Shown in pieces: positions 33,996 through 43,179 of a stretch of DNA of 64,000 bases (positions within the stretch are counted from its first letter, which is position 1; each line of letters begins with the position of its first letter). This stretch comes from Propionibacteriaceae bacterium AM104-82 (GTDB taxonomy: Bacteria; Actinomycetota; Actinomycetes; Propionibacteriales; Propionibacteriaceae), in assembly GCA_027658995.1 (NCBI GenBank), contig JAQDQK010000015.1, positions 1-64,000 on the forward strand. Reading direction: 5' to 3'. Position numbers and translations under genes: made by a program. The notes under the pieces are model-generated. The model did not search any database. It had not been told where the DNA came from and saw only the letters and a list, made by a program, of their open reading frames with translations.

Positions 33996-35261
33996 ATGCG
34001 GGCAAGGACACCGTGGTGGGCGGTCGGGTTCGTGGCGCTCGGGATCGGCCTCGCCGTCGCCGCCCTGATCTTCCAACTCGGGTGGGTCCCATGGTGGATC
34101 GGCCTCGGCGTCGCTGCGGTCGCGCTGATCCACACCGTCGCGACCCGCTGGGGAAGGCGCGGTGCCGTGATCGGCTGCCTGCTGGCCGCCATCATGCTCG
34201 CGGTCCCCTCACTGGTCATCAGGATCGGGGGCGGGCGCGTCGAGGCGTGGCCCGTCGCGCTGGTCGGTGACGTGCTCGTCTTCAATGGCCCCTCCGGGGC
34301 GAGCGGTGTCAGCCTCACGAGCGGGGAGACGCTGTGGGAGGCGGGCCTCGGCGGCCTACAGGCTGCCGGCGGAACGCTGTACGCCTCGTCGGTCGCTGGA
34401 TCGTACGAGGGCGGCGTAGTCGACCCCGCAACGGGCGAGGTGCTGTGGATGCTTCCCTCTCCCGGCGCACCGATCGCCGTCGGCTCCGGGACGCTGGCCG
34501 TCACGGGTGGCGGAAGCGTGACGGGCTACGACCCCGAGACCGGGGCCGAACGATGGCGCGTCCCCGGCTCTGCACCCGTCCAGACGTGGTGCAGAAGCGA
34601 CAGGGGATTTCTCAGGCTCCGGGCAACCCAGCAGGACTGGCTAGCCGTGTCGCAGGGTGACCGGATGGTGATCGTCGACATGGCAACGGGGGAGCCCTCC
34701 AAGGCGCGTCTCGACCCGCGATCGGTGAGCATCCACGCGGATCGGGCCATCGTCCTCGACCGCGAGAGTGGCGCCGTCCAGGTGGCCGACCTCGGCACCG
34801 GGGAGGTCCGCGACACAGACCTCACGGACCGGGCGACCCAGGAATGCTTCGACGTCGACGGCGCCCCGGTCTATGTCGACAAGGTTCGGGATGTGGTCGG
34901 GATGGTCGACCTCGCCTCGGGCGAGGTTATGGAGACCGACCTCGAGACCCGCGGGCTGGAGATCTCTGGGAGCATGACGCGCGAATCGGTACACGGCCTC
35001 CCCGGCCGTTACAGGGACGGACGGGTGGTCGACCTGACGACCGGCGAGCCCCACCCTGCGATGCCGGGGCGCCCGGAGAGTCGCCCCGAGGGGTACCTTG
35101 TGAGGGACGTCCTGGACGACGTGCTGATAGTGAGCAGCGGCGTCTTCGATGCGCTCGGGGCTCGCCACCCGATGCTCCTGGTGGTGGGGGAGCGCGGGCA
35201 GCGACTGATGGCCGGTCCCTCCCGCGACGACATCGTCGAAGCGGTCGCCGCCGTCCGGTGA
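33996..35261 (+). CDS. Membrane-anchored beta-propeller-like protein
   Basis: This 421-residue protein has three N-terminal hydrophobic segments (about residues 8-30, 32-48 and 57-76). A large extracytoplasmic-type domain follows, with repeats such as 'GETLWEAGLGGLQAAGGTLYASSV', 'TGEVLWMLPSPGAPIAVGSGTLAV' and 'TGAERWRVPGSAPV'. These resemble PQQ/WD-like propeller blades. GAGGAGG precedes ATG 33996. I recognise no specific family and see no quinoprotein catalytic residues. It sits between two inositol blocks after a terminator and is not obviously part of either. Confidence 0.65.
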   Translation: MRARTPWWAVGFVALGIGLAVAALIFQLGWVPWWIGLGVAAVALIHTVATRWGRRGAVIGCLLAAIMLAVPSLVIRIGGGRVEAWPVALVGDVLVFNGPSGASGVSLTSGETLWEAGLGGLQAAGGTLYASSVAGSYEGGVVDPATGEVLWMLPSPGAPIAVGSGTLAVTGGGSVTGYDPETGAERWRVPGSAPVQTWCRSDRGFLRLRATQQDWLAVSQGDRMVIVDMATGEPSKARLDPRSVSIHADRAIVLDRESGAVQVADLGTGEVRDTDLTDRATQECFDVDGAPVYVDKVRDVVGMVDLASGEVMETDLETRGLEISGSMTRESVHGLPGRYRDGRVVDLTTGEPHPAMPGRPESRPEGYLVRDVLDDVLIVSSGVFDALGARHPMLLVVGERGQRLMAGPSRDDIVEAVAAVR

Positions 35262-35280
35262 CCCTGGGCCCGGCGGCGCC

Positions 35281-35286
35281 TAAGCT
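35281..35286 (+). promoter_or_regulatory. -10 box of the DUF4132 gene, probably leaderless
   Basis: TAAGCT ends 6 bases before ATG 35293 and there is no ribosome site. Confidence 0.4.
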
Positions 35287-35292
35287 CCTGAC

Positions 35293-36837
35293 ATGGCCGA
35301 AGACCTGGTGGGCGCCGACCTCGCAGACGCGGAACGCGATCTCGTGGAGGGCTTCGCCCCGCCGAGTTACGACTCGTGGACGGTGCTGTTCGACGAGTAC
35401 GCCGACCTCACCACCGAACTGCTGCCCCACGCCCGCGCGCTCGCGGCCGACCCTCGCTGGGTCGGGTTCGCGCAGGCGGCGCTGCGGGCCGCAGCCGAGC
35501 GCGGCAGGCAGGTCCGCGAGGGGAGCCGCGAGTACCGCCCCGACAGGCTGTTCACCCAGGACGAGGCGGGCGTCCTCAAGCGCGCGCTGCTGACGGCGCT
35601 CGCCGTCGACGCCGACTGGGTCGGCCTCGGCATCGACGCCATGGACCTCGCGTCGGTCGCGCCCGGCGCGGCAAAGACCCTCCCGTCGCAGGCGGCCGTC
35701 TACGCGCTCGCCCGCGCTATCGTCAGCGTCCCCACCCCCGAGGCCATCGCCGGAATGGAGCGCGTCAGGACGGGGTGCCGCAACGCCTCGGTGGTGAAGA
35801 AGTTGGGCAAGTACGTCGCCGAGGCCCGCGCGGCGCTGCCCGCGATGCCATGGGGGTTGCGGGTGCCTGAGGGTGCGACGTTCGGCAAGCGCGAACTCGG
35901 CGCATGGCTCACGACGCTCGAGCGCGGGTGGCTCCGCGACGCGCAGTGGACCCCCGACGCATGGGTCGCCACGATGTACGCGAGGCCCGAACTCGCCGAC
36001 GCCGCGTCCCGGCTGATCTGGGTCGCAGACGACGGTTCGAGCTTCCTCGGCGCCCGCGACGCCTGGGTCGACGCGTCGGGTTCGCCCGTCGCGCTGCCCG
36101 AGGCCACCATCAGGCTGTGGCATCCCCGCTCCAGCGACGCGCAGGGGCGCGACCTGTGGAGACGCAGGATCATCGCCGAGCGGATCGACCAGCCGATCCG
36201 TCAGATCGACCGGGAGTTCTACGCCGAGCCGTTCGACGTCGCGGGCCTCCGGGTCGACGTCCACGTCCTGCTGGGGGTCGCGAGGAAGGAGGGCTGGACG
36301 AGCAGCGTCGACGAGTTCTCGCGGAAGGCGGGCGAGATCCGCGTCGTGCTGTCCTGCGACCGGGAGTTGAACCCGACCTCCGAGGGACAGGCGCGGTTGT
36401 TCCGGTTGGAGGTCCGCGACGCCGCCCTCGACGCCGACTTCGGCCACGCGCGCCCGGCCGAGGTGCCCGAGGGTCGCCCGGAGGTGGTGCTTTCCGAACT
36501 GCTGCGCTCGGCCGACCTGCTCGTCAGCGTCTCGGCCGTCGGCATCGAGGCCTCCCCCGAGATCGGCTGGGACGCGCTTCCGCAGACCCCGCACGGCATC
36601 CTCGCCACCCGTCGCGAGATCCTCGGCCACCTGCTCGCCGAACTGGGCGACCCGAGCGTCGGGCTGGACCAGCGGCACGTCACGGTCGGGCCGTACCGGA
36701 TCCACCTGGCGACCGCCTCGGTGACCCGCGACGGCGAGCAGGTCGAAGTGACCCCGGCAAGGCACGACCTGTGGGCCCCGCCCGACCCGTTGGTGAACAG
36801 GATCCTCGGCACGGTCGTCGCCCTCCGCGACGCCTGA
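35293..36837 (+). CDS. DUF4132-domain protein
   Basis: This 514-residue soluble protein has a DUF4132-like region at about residues 270-330. 'ATIRLWHPRSSDAQGRDLWRRRIIAERIDQPIRQIDREFY' (shown in part) matches the 'RLWHP...QP.KQ..RE.Y' pattern. The N-terminal half is helical and the C-terminus has 'EIGWDALPQTPHGILATRREILGHLL'. The molecular role of DUF4132 is unknown, although some members carry WGR domains. None is seen here, and the protein is shorter than many members. It converges on the lacI-type gene with 10 bases between the stops. Confidence 0.7.
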   Translation: MAEDLVGADLADAERDLVEGFAPPSYDSWTVLFDEYADLTTELLPHARALAADPRWVGFAQAALRAAAERGRQVREGSREYRPDRLFTQDEAGVLKRALLTALAVDADWVGLGIDAMDLASVAPGAAKTLPSQAAVYALARAIVSVPTPEAIAGMERVRTGCRNASVVKKLGKYVAEARAALPAMPWGLRVPEGATFGKRELGAWLTTLERGWLRDAQWTPDAWVATMYARPELADAASRLIWVADDGSSFLGARDAWVDASGSPVALPEATIRLWHPRSSDAQGRDLWRRRIIAERIDQPIRQIDREFYAEPFDVAGLRVDVHVLLGVARKEGWTSSVDEFSRKAGEIRVVLSCDRELNPTSEGQARLFRLEVRDAALDADFGHARPAEVPEGRPEVVLSELLRSADLLVSVSAVGIEASPEIGWDALPQTPHGILATRREILGHLLAELGDPSVGLDQRHVTVGPYRIHLATASVTRDGEQVEVTPARHDLWAPPDPLVNRILGTVVALRDA

Positions 36838-36847
36838 GACACCGTCG

Positions 36848-37852
36848 TCAGGACACCGGTCCGGTCGTGGCGCGCACGACGAGCGTCGGGGTTGACACGA
36901 GGTTGACCGGGGCCGCCTCCGGATCGAGCAGTCGCCGCGTCGCAGCGGTGGCCGCCTGCCTGCCCAACTCCTCGCCGTGGATGTCGACGGTGGTCAGTGA
37001 GGTTCCGGGGGCCCGGCTGACGAGGGTGTTGTCGTAGCCGACCACCGAGACGTCACGTGGGGCAGTGAGCCCTAGATCCGCCATCGCATCGAGCACGCCG
37101 AGCGCGGCCTGGTCGTTGTGGGCGAACACGGCGGTAGGGCGGCGCTCCGGTGGCAGCGACAACACCGGAGCGATGTCGTCGGCGGCGCCGCGCCGAGAGT
37201 AGCTCGACTCGACGACCCACGGCTCGAGCCCGGCCGCCGCCATGGTCGAGGCGTAGCCCTCCCGCCGGCCGAAGTAGCCGTCCGTCGGGGGGTTTGCGAG
37301 GAAGACGATCCGCTCGTGCCCGAGCTTGAGCAGGTGATCTGTGGCGGCCCGTGCTCCTGCCATGTTGTCCGAGTGGACGCTGTCGACCCCGTCGATCTGA
37401 CGCGCCACGCTCACCAGCGGCACCTGCGCGTTGAAGGCGCGCACGGCATCGTCGGGCAGTAGGAGCCCGGTCGCGATGACAACGTCGACGCGCGACTGGA
37501 ACAGCGAGTCGAGGGCCTGGGCGTCGCGTCGGCCGTCGATCGAGCCGACCGCCAGCACCAGGTGGCGGTCCTGTTCGTCGGCGACTGCGCGGATGCCGTC
37601 GAACATGTCGGCGTAGACGTCCTGACGCAGGTCGAGGAGGAAGACCCCAAGCGTGTTGGTCACCTTGCTCGCGAGGCGAGAGGCGACGCGGTTGAACCGG
37701 TAGCCCAGCCTCTCGGCGGTCTCCAGGATTGTCGTGCGGGTCTGCGCGCTCACCCCGGCGACGTCCCGGAAGGCCATCGACACCAGGGCGCGCGAAACGC
37801 CCAGCTCGGTGGCGATGTCCTGCATCGTCACCGGGCGCTGGGCGCGGGCCAT
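36848..37852 (-). CDS. LacI-family transcriptional regulator
   Basis: This 334-residue protein has the LacI helix-turn-helix 'TMQDIATELGVSRALVSMAF' at about residues 9-28, a hinge region, then a periplasmic-binding-like sensor ('NTLGVFLLDLRQDVYADMFDGI', 'VFLANPPTDGYFGRREGY', 'VSVVGYDNTLVSRAPG'). GGAAG precedes ATG 37852. It is the last gene of a minus-strand operon after the iolE-like and dehydrogenase genes. It probably represses that operon and the divergent ABC importer, with an inositol or sugar as inducer. Confidence 0.9.
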   Translation of the reverse strand: MARAQRPVTMQDIATELGVSRALVSMAFRDVAGVSAQTRTTILETAERLGYRFNRVASRLASKVTNTLGVFLLDLRQDVYADMFDGIRAVADEQDRHLVLAVGSIDGRRDAQALDSLFQSRVDVVIATGLLLPDDAVRAFNAQVPLVSVARQIDGVDSVHSDNMAGARAATDHLLKLGHERIVFLANPPTDGYFGRREGYASTMAAAGLEPWVVESSYSRRGAADDIAPVLSLPPERRPTAVFAHNDQAALGVLDAMADLGLTAPRDVSVVGYDNTLVSRAPGTSLTTVDIHGEELGRQAATAATRRLLDPEAAPVNLVSTPTLVVRATTGPVS

Positions 37853-37925
37853 TGGTTCTTCCTTGTCTATGGAGCCGAGGATAGTCACCGGCCCGACGAC
37901 GCGGTGGTCGCCGGGCCGGTGTCGA

Positions 37926-39104
37926 TCACACGGTGGTGCTGCGACCCTCGTCGGCGGCACTGCGGGCGATGGCGTCGCAGACCCGCATGGTGTGCAGACC
38001 GTCCGCGAATGTCGCGCACGGGGGAAGCACCGACTCGCGACCCAGGATCTGGTCCAGGAACGCCCGGGTCTGGTAGACGAACAGGTCGCCGTAGCCGAAC
38101 GAGATGTTGCCGCCGGGCATCGGGACCGCGTCGTCGAACACCCGCGAGGTGCCAGGCGAGACGTAGACGACCCTGTCGCCGCGGGTGTTGCCGCCTGGCT
38201 GGGCATCGCTGACGATGAACTCGGCTGGGCGAGCCCAGTCGAACACGGCGCGCGACTGCGTTCCGGTGACGGTGATGGCCAGGTCGTTCGGCGTGCCGAA
38301 GGACACCCGCGAGACCCGGAAGGTCGAGATGGCCCCGCCCGCGAACTTGGCCGTGAACACCACCGAGTCGTCGTTGGTGACCGGCTCGGACTCCTCGGAG
38401 AGCTCCGCGTGGTCGTGCCCGATCACCGTGCCGACCGGAAGGTGGCGCTCCGGGATCGAAATGCCGAACTCGGCCCCGGAGACGGAGACGATCGGCCCGC
38501 AGATGTACTCGGCGAGGTCGATGATGTGGGCGCCGAGATCGATCAGGGCCCCGGTGCCGAGCGGCCCCTGGAAGCGCCAGCTCATGGGGCCCTCGGGGTC
38601 GGCGGCGTAATCGGCGAGGTAATGGGCCTCGACCATGGCCGGCGTGCCGAGCTCGCCGGCCGCCAGCAGGTCGCGGATCGCCTCGACGGCCGGGTTGCGT
38701 CGGAAGGAGTAGGCGGTGGCGGCGACGCCCGTTGCCTGCTCGGCCGCGGCGACCATCGCCTCGGCGTCCTCGAGCGAGGCCGCGAGGGGCTTCTCGCAGA
38801 GCACGTGCTTGCCCGCGGCCAGCATCGCCTCGGCGATCTCACGGTGCAGCGAGTTGCCCACCACGATGCTGACCGCGTCGATGGTGGGGTCCTCGGCAAC
38901 CTCCTGCCAGGAGGCCACCGCATTCTCGAACCCGTAGCGGTCGGCGACCTCCTGGGCGAGGGGCAGGTTGACGTCGGCGATGGCGGCGAGGCGGATCGGG
39001 GGGAGGCCCCCGCCGTGGATGGTGTTGGCCTGGCGGTAGCCGTTGGCGTGGGAGCGGCCGGCCATGCCAGCGCCGATCACTGCGACTGAGAGCTGTTCGG
39101 TCAT
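37926..39104 (-). CDS. Gfo/Idh/MocA-family dehydrogenase
   Basis: This 392-residue oxidoreductase has a Rossmann 'VIGAGMAG' at residues 9-16, EKP at 104-106, and 'GTGALIDLGAHIIDLAEYI' carrying the catalytic-type Asp and His. GGAG precedes ATG 39104. It lies 29 bases downstream of an iolE-like gene and 73 bases before the lacI-type gene. Context suggests oxidation of an inositol isomer or a related cyclitol or sugar. It is clearly a different subfamily from IolG at 25194, with a longer C-terminal sheet. Confidence 0.85.
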   Translation of the reverse strand: MTEQLSVAVIGAGMAGRSHANGYRQANTIHGGGLPPIRLAAIADVNLPLAQEVADRYGFENAVASWQEVAEDPTIDAVSIVVGNSLHREIAEAMLAAGKHVLCEKPLAASLEDAEAMVAAAEQATGVAATAYSFRRNPAVEAIRDLLAAGELGTPAMVEAHYLADYAADPEGPMSWRFQGPLGTGALIDLGAHIIDLAEYICGPIVSVSGAEFGISIPERHLPVGTVIGHDHAELSEESEPVTNDDSVVFTAKFAGGAISTFRVSRVSFGTPNDLAITVTGTQSRAVFDWARPAEFIVSDAQPGGNTRGDRVVYVSPGTSRVFDDAVPMPGGNISFGYGDLFVYQTRAFLDQILGRESVLPPCATFADGLHTMRVCDAIARSAADEGRSTTV

Positions 39105-39133
39105 GATGTGTCTCCTTGGATGGATCCGGGTGC

Positions 39134-40063
39134 TCAGAGCACGCCGAGGTTGTTCTGGGCGAGCACCTTGCGGGTCTCGATCGCCAACGGCAGCGGGACG
39201 TCGGCCGCGCACGGGTAGAGGTCCTGCTCGACGATGACGTAGAGCTCCTTGTCAAGGGCCGCCAGCGCGTCGATGACCGCGCCGACCTTCGGCTGGCCGC
39301 CGTCGGGGGTGACGCAGACGCCGAGCGAGACAGCCTCGCCGAACGACAGATCCTCGGCGCGGACCCGCTCGACCACCTCGGGGTCCATCTGCTTGATGTG
39401 GACGATGGCGATCCGGTCCGGGTAGTTGCGGATCAGTTCGACGGTGTCGACCTCGCCGTACTCGAGATGTCCCGTGTCGAGGCAGAAGGACACGTACTCC
39501 GGGTCGGTCTCGGCGAAGAAGCGCTCGATCTGCCCCTTGTTCTCGATGTGCGAGTCGCCGTGGGGGTGCACGGCCATCGTGACGCCGTACTCGTCCTTGA
39601 GGATCCGTCCGAGCTTGTCGGCGTTGCGGGCGAGCAGCTTCCACTCGTCGTCGGTCAGGTCGGGGTTCTCGGCCCAGCCGCCCGTCTGCAGGTCGCGCAG
39701 CATCGGGGGCAGGTAAACGAGGAACTTCGCGCCGAGCGCCTTCAGGACCTCGGCGTTGGCGCGCATGTCGCGCTCGGTGTCCTCCCACGCGTCGTCGCGG
39801 TGCAGCACTCCGAACTGGGTGCCCGCCACCACGCTGATCCCGCGCTTGGCCGCCTCCTCACGCAGGGTGTCCGGGTCTGTCGGCAGGAAGCCGAACGGGC
39901 CGGTCTCGATGTATTCGTAACCCGCCTCGGCGACCTCGTCGAGGAAGGTCTGCCACGACACCTGCTTGTCGTCCTCGGGGAACCACACCCCCCACGAGTC
40001 GGGGGCGGTGCCCACCGTCAGCTTGTCGTACGGGGCCTGTGGGTTGACTGCGCGAGACGTCAT
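39134..40063 (-). CDS. Inosose dehydratase-like TIM-barrel protein (IolE/IolH family)
   Basis: This 309-residue protein has 'KLTVGTAPDSWGVWFPEDD', close to the typical opening of inosose dehydratases. 'YIETGPFGFLP', 'MAVHPHGDSHIEN', 'FCLDTGHLEYGEVD' and 'IVHIKQMDPE' supply the metal-binding His, Asp and Glu residues. ATG 40063 is used; a GTG two codons upstream is possible. It is the first gene of the minus operon with the dehydrogenase and LacI genes. A second inosose dehydratase or IolH-type isomerase is the likeliest role. Confidence 0.8.
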   Translation of the reverse strand: MTSRAVNPQAPYDKLTVGTAPDSWGVWFPEDDKQVSWQTFLDEVAEAGYEYIETGPFGFLPTDPDTLREEAAKRGISVVAGTQFGVLHRDDAWEDTERDMRANAEVLKALGAKFLVYLPPMLRDLQTGGWAENPDLTDDEWKLLARNADKLGRILKDEYGVTMAVHPHGDSHIENKGQIERFFAETDPEYVSFCLDTGHLEYGEVDTVELIRNYPDRIAIVHIKQMDPEVVERVRAEDLSFGEAVSLGVCVTPDGGQPKVGAVIDALAALDKELYVIVEQDLYPCAADVPLPLAIETRKVLAQNNLGVL

Positions 40064-40141
40064 CGTCACTGCTTTCTGTGTGTGCCGGAAGGCTGGTTGT
40101 CCGCGGGGCCGTGATCGCCATTTGAACCGCTCTAGTTTTGA

Positions 40142-40170
40142 ACTGTAGGCCTGCTAGTTTGTCTAGTCAA
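40142..40170 (-). promoter_or_regulatory. Promoter of the iolE-like/dehydrogenase/lacI operon
   Basis: TTGACT-N17-TACAGT on the minus strand, with CTAG palindromic elements in the spacer that could hold the LacI operator. Confidence 0.5.
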
Positions 40171-40342
40171 GCCTGGTCGCCAGGTGGATTCGTGGTTCGT
40201 CTGCGGGTGTACCCGTCGATAGGAGTGGCCGTCAAGGGCACATTCGGCCAGTCAGGCGCCGATGCACGTTGTGGCATCGGCCGGGCTCTTGTAGTGACAT
40301 TTTTCACAGCCCAATGAACATTCAACGACCATCAATGCGTGG

Positions 40343-40371
40343 TTGACAAGCCAGTTTCCGACAAAGATAAC
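40343..40371 (+). promoter_or_regulatory. Promoter of the sugar/inositol ABC importer operon
   Basis: TTGACA-N17-GATAAC on the plus strand, the best consensus promoter in the window. Confidence 0.55.
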
Positions 40372-40540
40372 TTTCATGTAACAACCAATGCCCCAGCCAC
40401 GAGTGTTTGTCAGCAGCTTTGTCTTGACAGCGGCCCGTCCGATTTGCCACGATGGCTTGGCGCACCGTTCGTCGGCGTGAGTCCATGAGGGCCTCACCAA
40501 GGCAGGCGGGGCAGACGAATCACCAGCAAGGAGGCTGAGG

Positions 40541-42106
40541 ATGACAGCACCGAGCACAGTAGCCGAGCCGGCTCCACACGGAGCAGGCGAAATCCTGTTT
40601 GAGGCCGAGGGGGTCAGCAAGGTCTTCCCGGGCGTCCGCGCCCTCAGCGACGTCGACTTCACGCTTCGGTCCGGGGAAGTGCACGCCCTGGTCGGTGAGA
40701 ACGGCGCAGGCAAATCGACCCTGATGAAGATCCTGGCGGGCATCTACCAGCCCGACGGTGGCGAGATCAGGCTCCGGGGCGAGAAGATCGTTCTCCCCAC
40801 GCCTCTGTCGGCCCAGGAGGCAGGCATCAGCGTGATCCACCAGGAGTTCTTCCTGATGAACCACCTGACGGTCGCCCAGAACATCTTCATCGGACGTGAA
40901 CCCAAGCAGTTTGGCGTCTTCAACGACGACAACGCGTTGAACAAGAAGGCCGGCGAACTGCTCGACCGGCTCGGCGTCAACATCGACCCGCGGGCCCGCG
41001 TCGGGACACTCACCGTCGCGGCCCAGCAGATGGTCGAGATCGCGAAGGCGCTGTCCTTCAACTCGTCCGTGCTTGTCATGGACGAGCCGACCGCTGCCCT
41101 GACCGACACCGAGGTCGAGACGCTGTTTCGCATCATCGACAACTTCGTGACCCCCCAGACCGCCGTCGTCTACATCTCGCACCGTATGGAGGAGATCCGC
41201 AGGCTCGCCACGCAGGTGACCGTGCTGCGCGACGGAGAACTGGTCGCGGCCCGCCCCGCCTCTGAGCTGACCATTCCAGACATCATCCAACTGATGGTCG
41301 GCCGGAAGATCGCCTCCGACGTGCGTCCCGAGCCGCGCGCCGCCACCGAACCCATCCTCGAGGTGAAGGGCCTGTCAACGGCCAAGCTCCTCCAGGACGT
41401 CAGCTTCACGCTCGAGAAGGGCGAGATCCTCGGCTTCGCCGGCTTGATGGGCGCCGGGCGCACCGAGACGGCTCGCGCCCTCATCGGGGCCGACCCGCGT
41501 ACCGCGGGCGAGGTCACGATCCACGGCAAGAGGGTCAACATCACCCACCCGGCCGACGCGGTGGCCGAGGGCATCGGCTACCTGTCCGAGGACCGCAAGC
41601 GCTACGGGCTCATCCTCAACCAGAGCGTCGCCGCCAACACCGTGCTTGCGAGCATCCCCGCCTTCACCAAGGGGTTCATCCTCGAAGACGGGAAGATGAA
41701 GAAGGTGGCCCAGAAGTGGGTCGAGGTGCTCCGCACCCGCACCCCGTCGGTTGATCAACGGATCCGCAACCTGTCGGGTGGCAACCAGCAGAAGGTCGTC
41801 CTGGCCAAGTGGCTGGAGCGCGACTGCGACGTGCTGATCTTCGACGAGCCGACCCGGGGAATCGACGTCGGGGCGAAGCAGGAGATCTATGACCTCCTCG
41901 ACAAGCTCACCGACGAAGGAAAGTCCATCATCATGATCTCCTCCGAGATGGAGGAGGTCCTGCGAATGAGCGACCGGATCGCCGTCATGTGCAACGGGCG
42001 GATCACCGGATTCCTCAACAACGCCGAGGCCACCCAGGAAAAGATCATGGAGCTGGCCACCCAATTCAACGTGATCGAAGACAACACGAGCGAGGTCGAG
42101 GCATGA
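40541..42106 (+). CDS. Sugar/inositol ABC importer ATPase (RbsA/MglA type)
   Basis: This 521-residue protein holds two nucleotide-binding domains. In the first, Walker A is GENGAGKST (residues 52-60), Walker B is 'VLVMDEPTAALT', and the signature region reads 'LTVAAQQMVEIAKAL', where the usual Gly is Ala. The second has a degenerate Walker A 'GLMGAGRTE' but an intact 'NLSGGNQQKVVLAKWL' and 'LIFDEPTRGID'. One active and one degenerate site is normal for this carbohydrate-uptake family. It starts a three-gene importer operon. Inositol is inferred as substrate from the neighbours. Confidence 0.92.
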   Translation: MTAPSTVAEPAPHGAGEILFEAEGVSKVFPGVRALSDVDFTLRSGEVHALVGENGAGKSTLMKILAGIYQPDGGEIRLRGEKIVLPTPLSAQEAGISVIHQEFFLMNHLTVAQNIFIGREPKQFGVFNDDNALNKKAGELLDRLGVNIDPRARVGTLTVAAQQMVEIAKALSFNSSVLVMDEPTAALTDTEVETLFRIIDNFVTPQTAVVYISHRMEEIRRLATQVTVLRDGELVAARPASELTIPDIIQLMVGRKIASDVRPEPRAATEPILEVKGLSTAKLLQDVSFTLEKGEILGFAGLMGAGRTETARALIGADPRTAGEVTIHGKRVNITHPADAVAEGIGYLSEDRKRYGLILNQSVAANTVLASIPAFTKGFILEDGKMKKVAQKWVEVLRTRTPSVDQRIRNLSGGNQQKVVLAKWLERDCDVLIFDEPTRGIDVGAKQEIYDLLDKLTDEGKSIIMISSEMEEVLRMSDRIAVMCNGRITGFLNNAEATQEKIMELATQFNVIEDNTSEVEA

Positions 42107-43113
42107 CAACGACGCAAGACATTCCCGCCGCAGGAGTGAGACGCCGGGGCATCCCGGACCGCTACAAGGCCTTCATCCAGCAGGGCATGGTCCTCCTGGT
42201 GCTGATCCTGCTCGTGATCTTCTTCACGGCCATGAAGCCGAACTTCGCGAGCTGGTCGAACATCTCGTCGCTGCTGCTTGCCTCTGTCGTGACGGGTGTG
42301 CAGGCGCTGGGCCTGTCGTTCGTGATCGCCACCGGCGGCATCGACCTGACCCCCGGCCTCGGCATGGCAGCCACGTCGGTGTTCGCCGCCATCCTGATCG
42401 CCAAGGAGGGAGGCTTCGGCCTTCCCATGTGGGTCGGCATCATCGGCGGCATCCTCGCAGGCGCCTTACTCGGCTGTATCAACGGCTTATTGGTCGCCTA
42501 CGTGAAGATGCAACCCATGATCGCCACGCTGGCGATGATGATGGTCTGTTGGGGCACCGCGCTCGTGCTCGCCAACGGCCGCACCGTCTCGCTGCGCAGC
42601 GTCGAGGGCTACGACCAGATCGCCGTCGGACAGCTCATCCCGCAGGTTCCCAACGGCGTGCTCATCCTGATCCTGCTCGCGGTCATCGCGGGTGTTGTGA
42701 TGAACAAGACCGCCGTCGGCCGCTACGCGCTCGCCATCGGCTCCAACGAAGAGGCCACCCGCATCTCGGGCATCAACACCAACCGCTGGAAGGTCCTGGC
42801 CTACGTCATCTGTGGCACGTTCACCGGCATCTCCGGCATCCTGATGAGCTCGCGTCTCTCCGCCGCCCAGCCGACGCTCGGCCAGGGCTACGAGATGTAC
42901 GCCATCGCTGCGGCCGTCATCGGCGGCACCTCGCTCCGCGGCGGTCGCGCATCAATCTTCGGTGCCGTCATCGGCGCTGTCACCATCCAGACCATCTTCA
43001 ACGGCCTGACCGTCATGGGCGTCCAGGACCAGTGGCAGAAGGTCGTTCTCGGCGTCGTCGTGCTGCTGGCCGTCTGGGTCGACATCATGCGTCGCGGCGG
43101 CAAGGAGGAGTGA
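42103..43113 (+). CDS. Sugar/inositol ABC importer permease (RbsC type)
   Basis: This 336-residue protein has about eight to ten hydrophobic segments. Family motifs are 'FVIATGGIDLTPGLGMA' (EAA-like loop region near residues 68-84), 'GYALAIGSNEEATRISGI'-like loop 'YALAIGSNEEATRISGIN', and 'AAAVIGGTSLRGGRASIFGAVIGA'. ATG 42103 overlaps the ATPase stop. It forms the homodimeric channel of the importer. There is one permease gene for one ATPase gene, as in ribose systems. Confidence 0.92.
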   Translation: MTTTQDIPAAGVRRRGIPDRYKAFIQQGMVLLVLILLVIFFTAMKPNFASWSNISSLLLASVVTGVQALGLSFVIATGGIDLTPGLGMAATSVFAAILIAKEGGFGLPMWVGIIGGILAGALLGCINGLLVAYVKMQPMIATLAMMMVCWGTALVLANGRTVSLRSVEGYDQIAVGQLIPQVPNGVLILILLAVIAGVVMNKTAVGRYALAIGSNEEATRISGINTNRWKVLAYVICGTFTGISGILMSSRLSAAQPTLGQGYEMYAIAAAVIGGTSLRGGRASIFGAVIGAVTIQTIFNGLTVMGVQDQWQKVVLGVVVLLAVWVDIMRRGGKEE

Positions 43114-43179
43114 CCCCAGGGGTCGCTCCACACACAGATCAAACACATTTCGCGTTCACGAAAACCTAAGGAGACACCC

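Larger units (their letters stand above)
40064..40540. promoter_or_regulatory. 477-base divergent regulatory region of the second inositol block
   Basis: No gene is present. On the minus strand TTGACT (40165-40170), 17 bases, TACAGT (40142-40147) is a good promoter for the iolE-like operon. Direct repeats TTTGAAC (40121-40127 and 40137-40143) and CTAG-N5-CTAG inside the spacer are candidate LacI sites. On the plus strand TTGACA (40343-40348), 17 bases, GATAAC (40366-40371) is a strong promoter for the ABC importer. A second TTGACA lies at 40424-40429. The roughly 170-base 5' leader after it has no obvious RNA motif. Confidence 0.55.

Noticed and set aside
40252..40743. Minus-strand frame in the importer leader
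   Set aside because: It overlaps the ATPase gene start and strong promoters and has no recognisable sequence.
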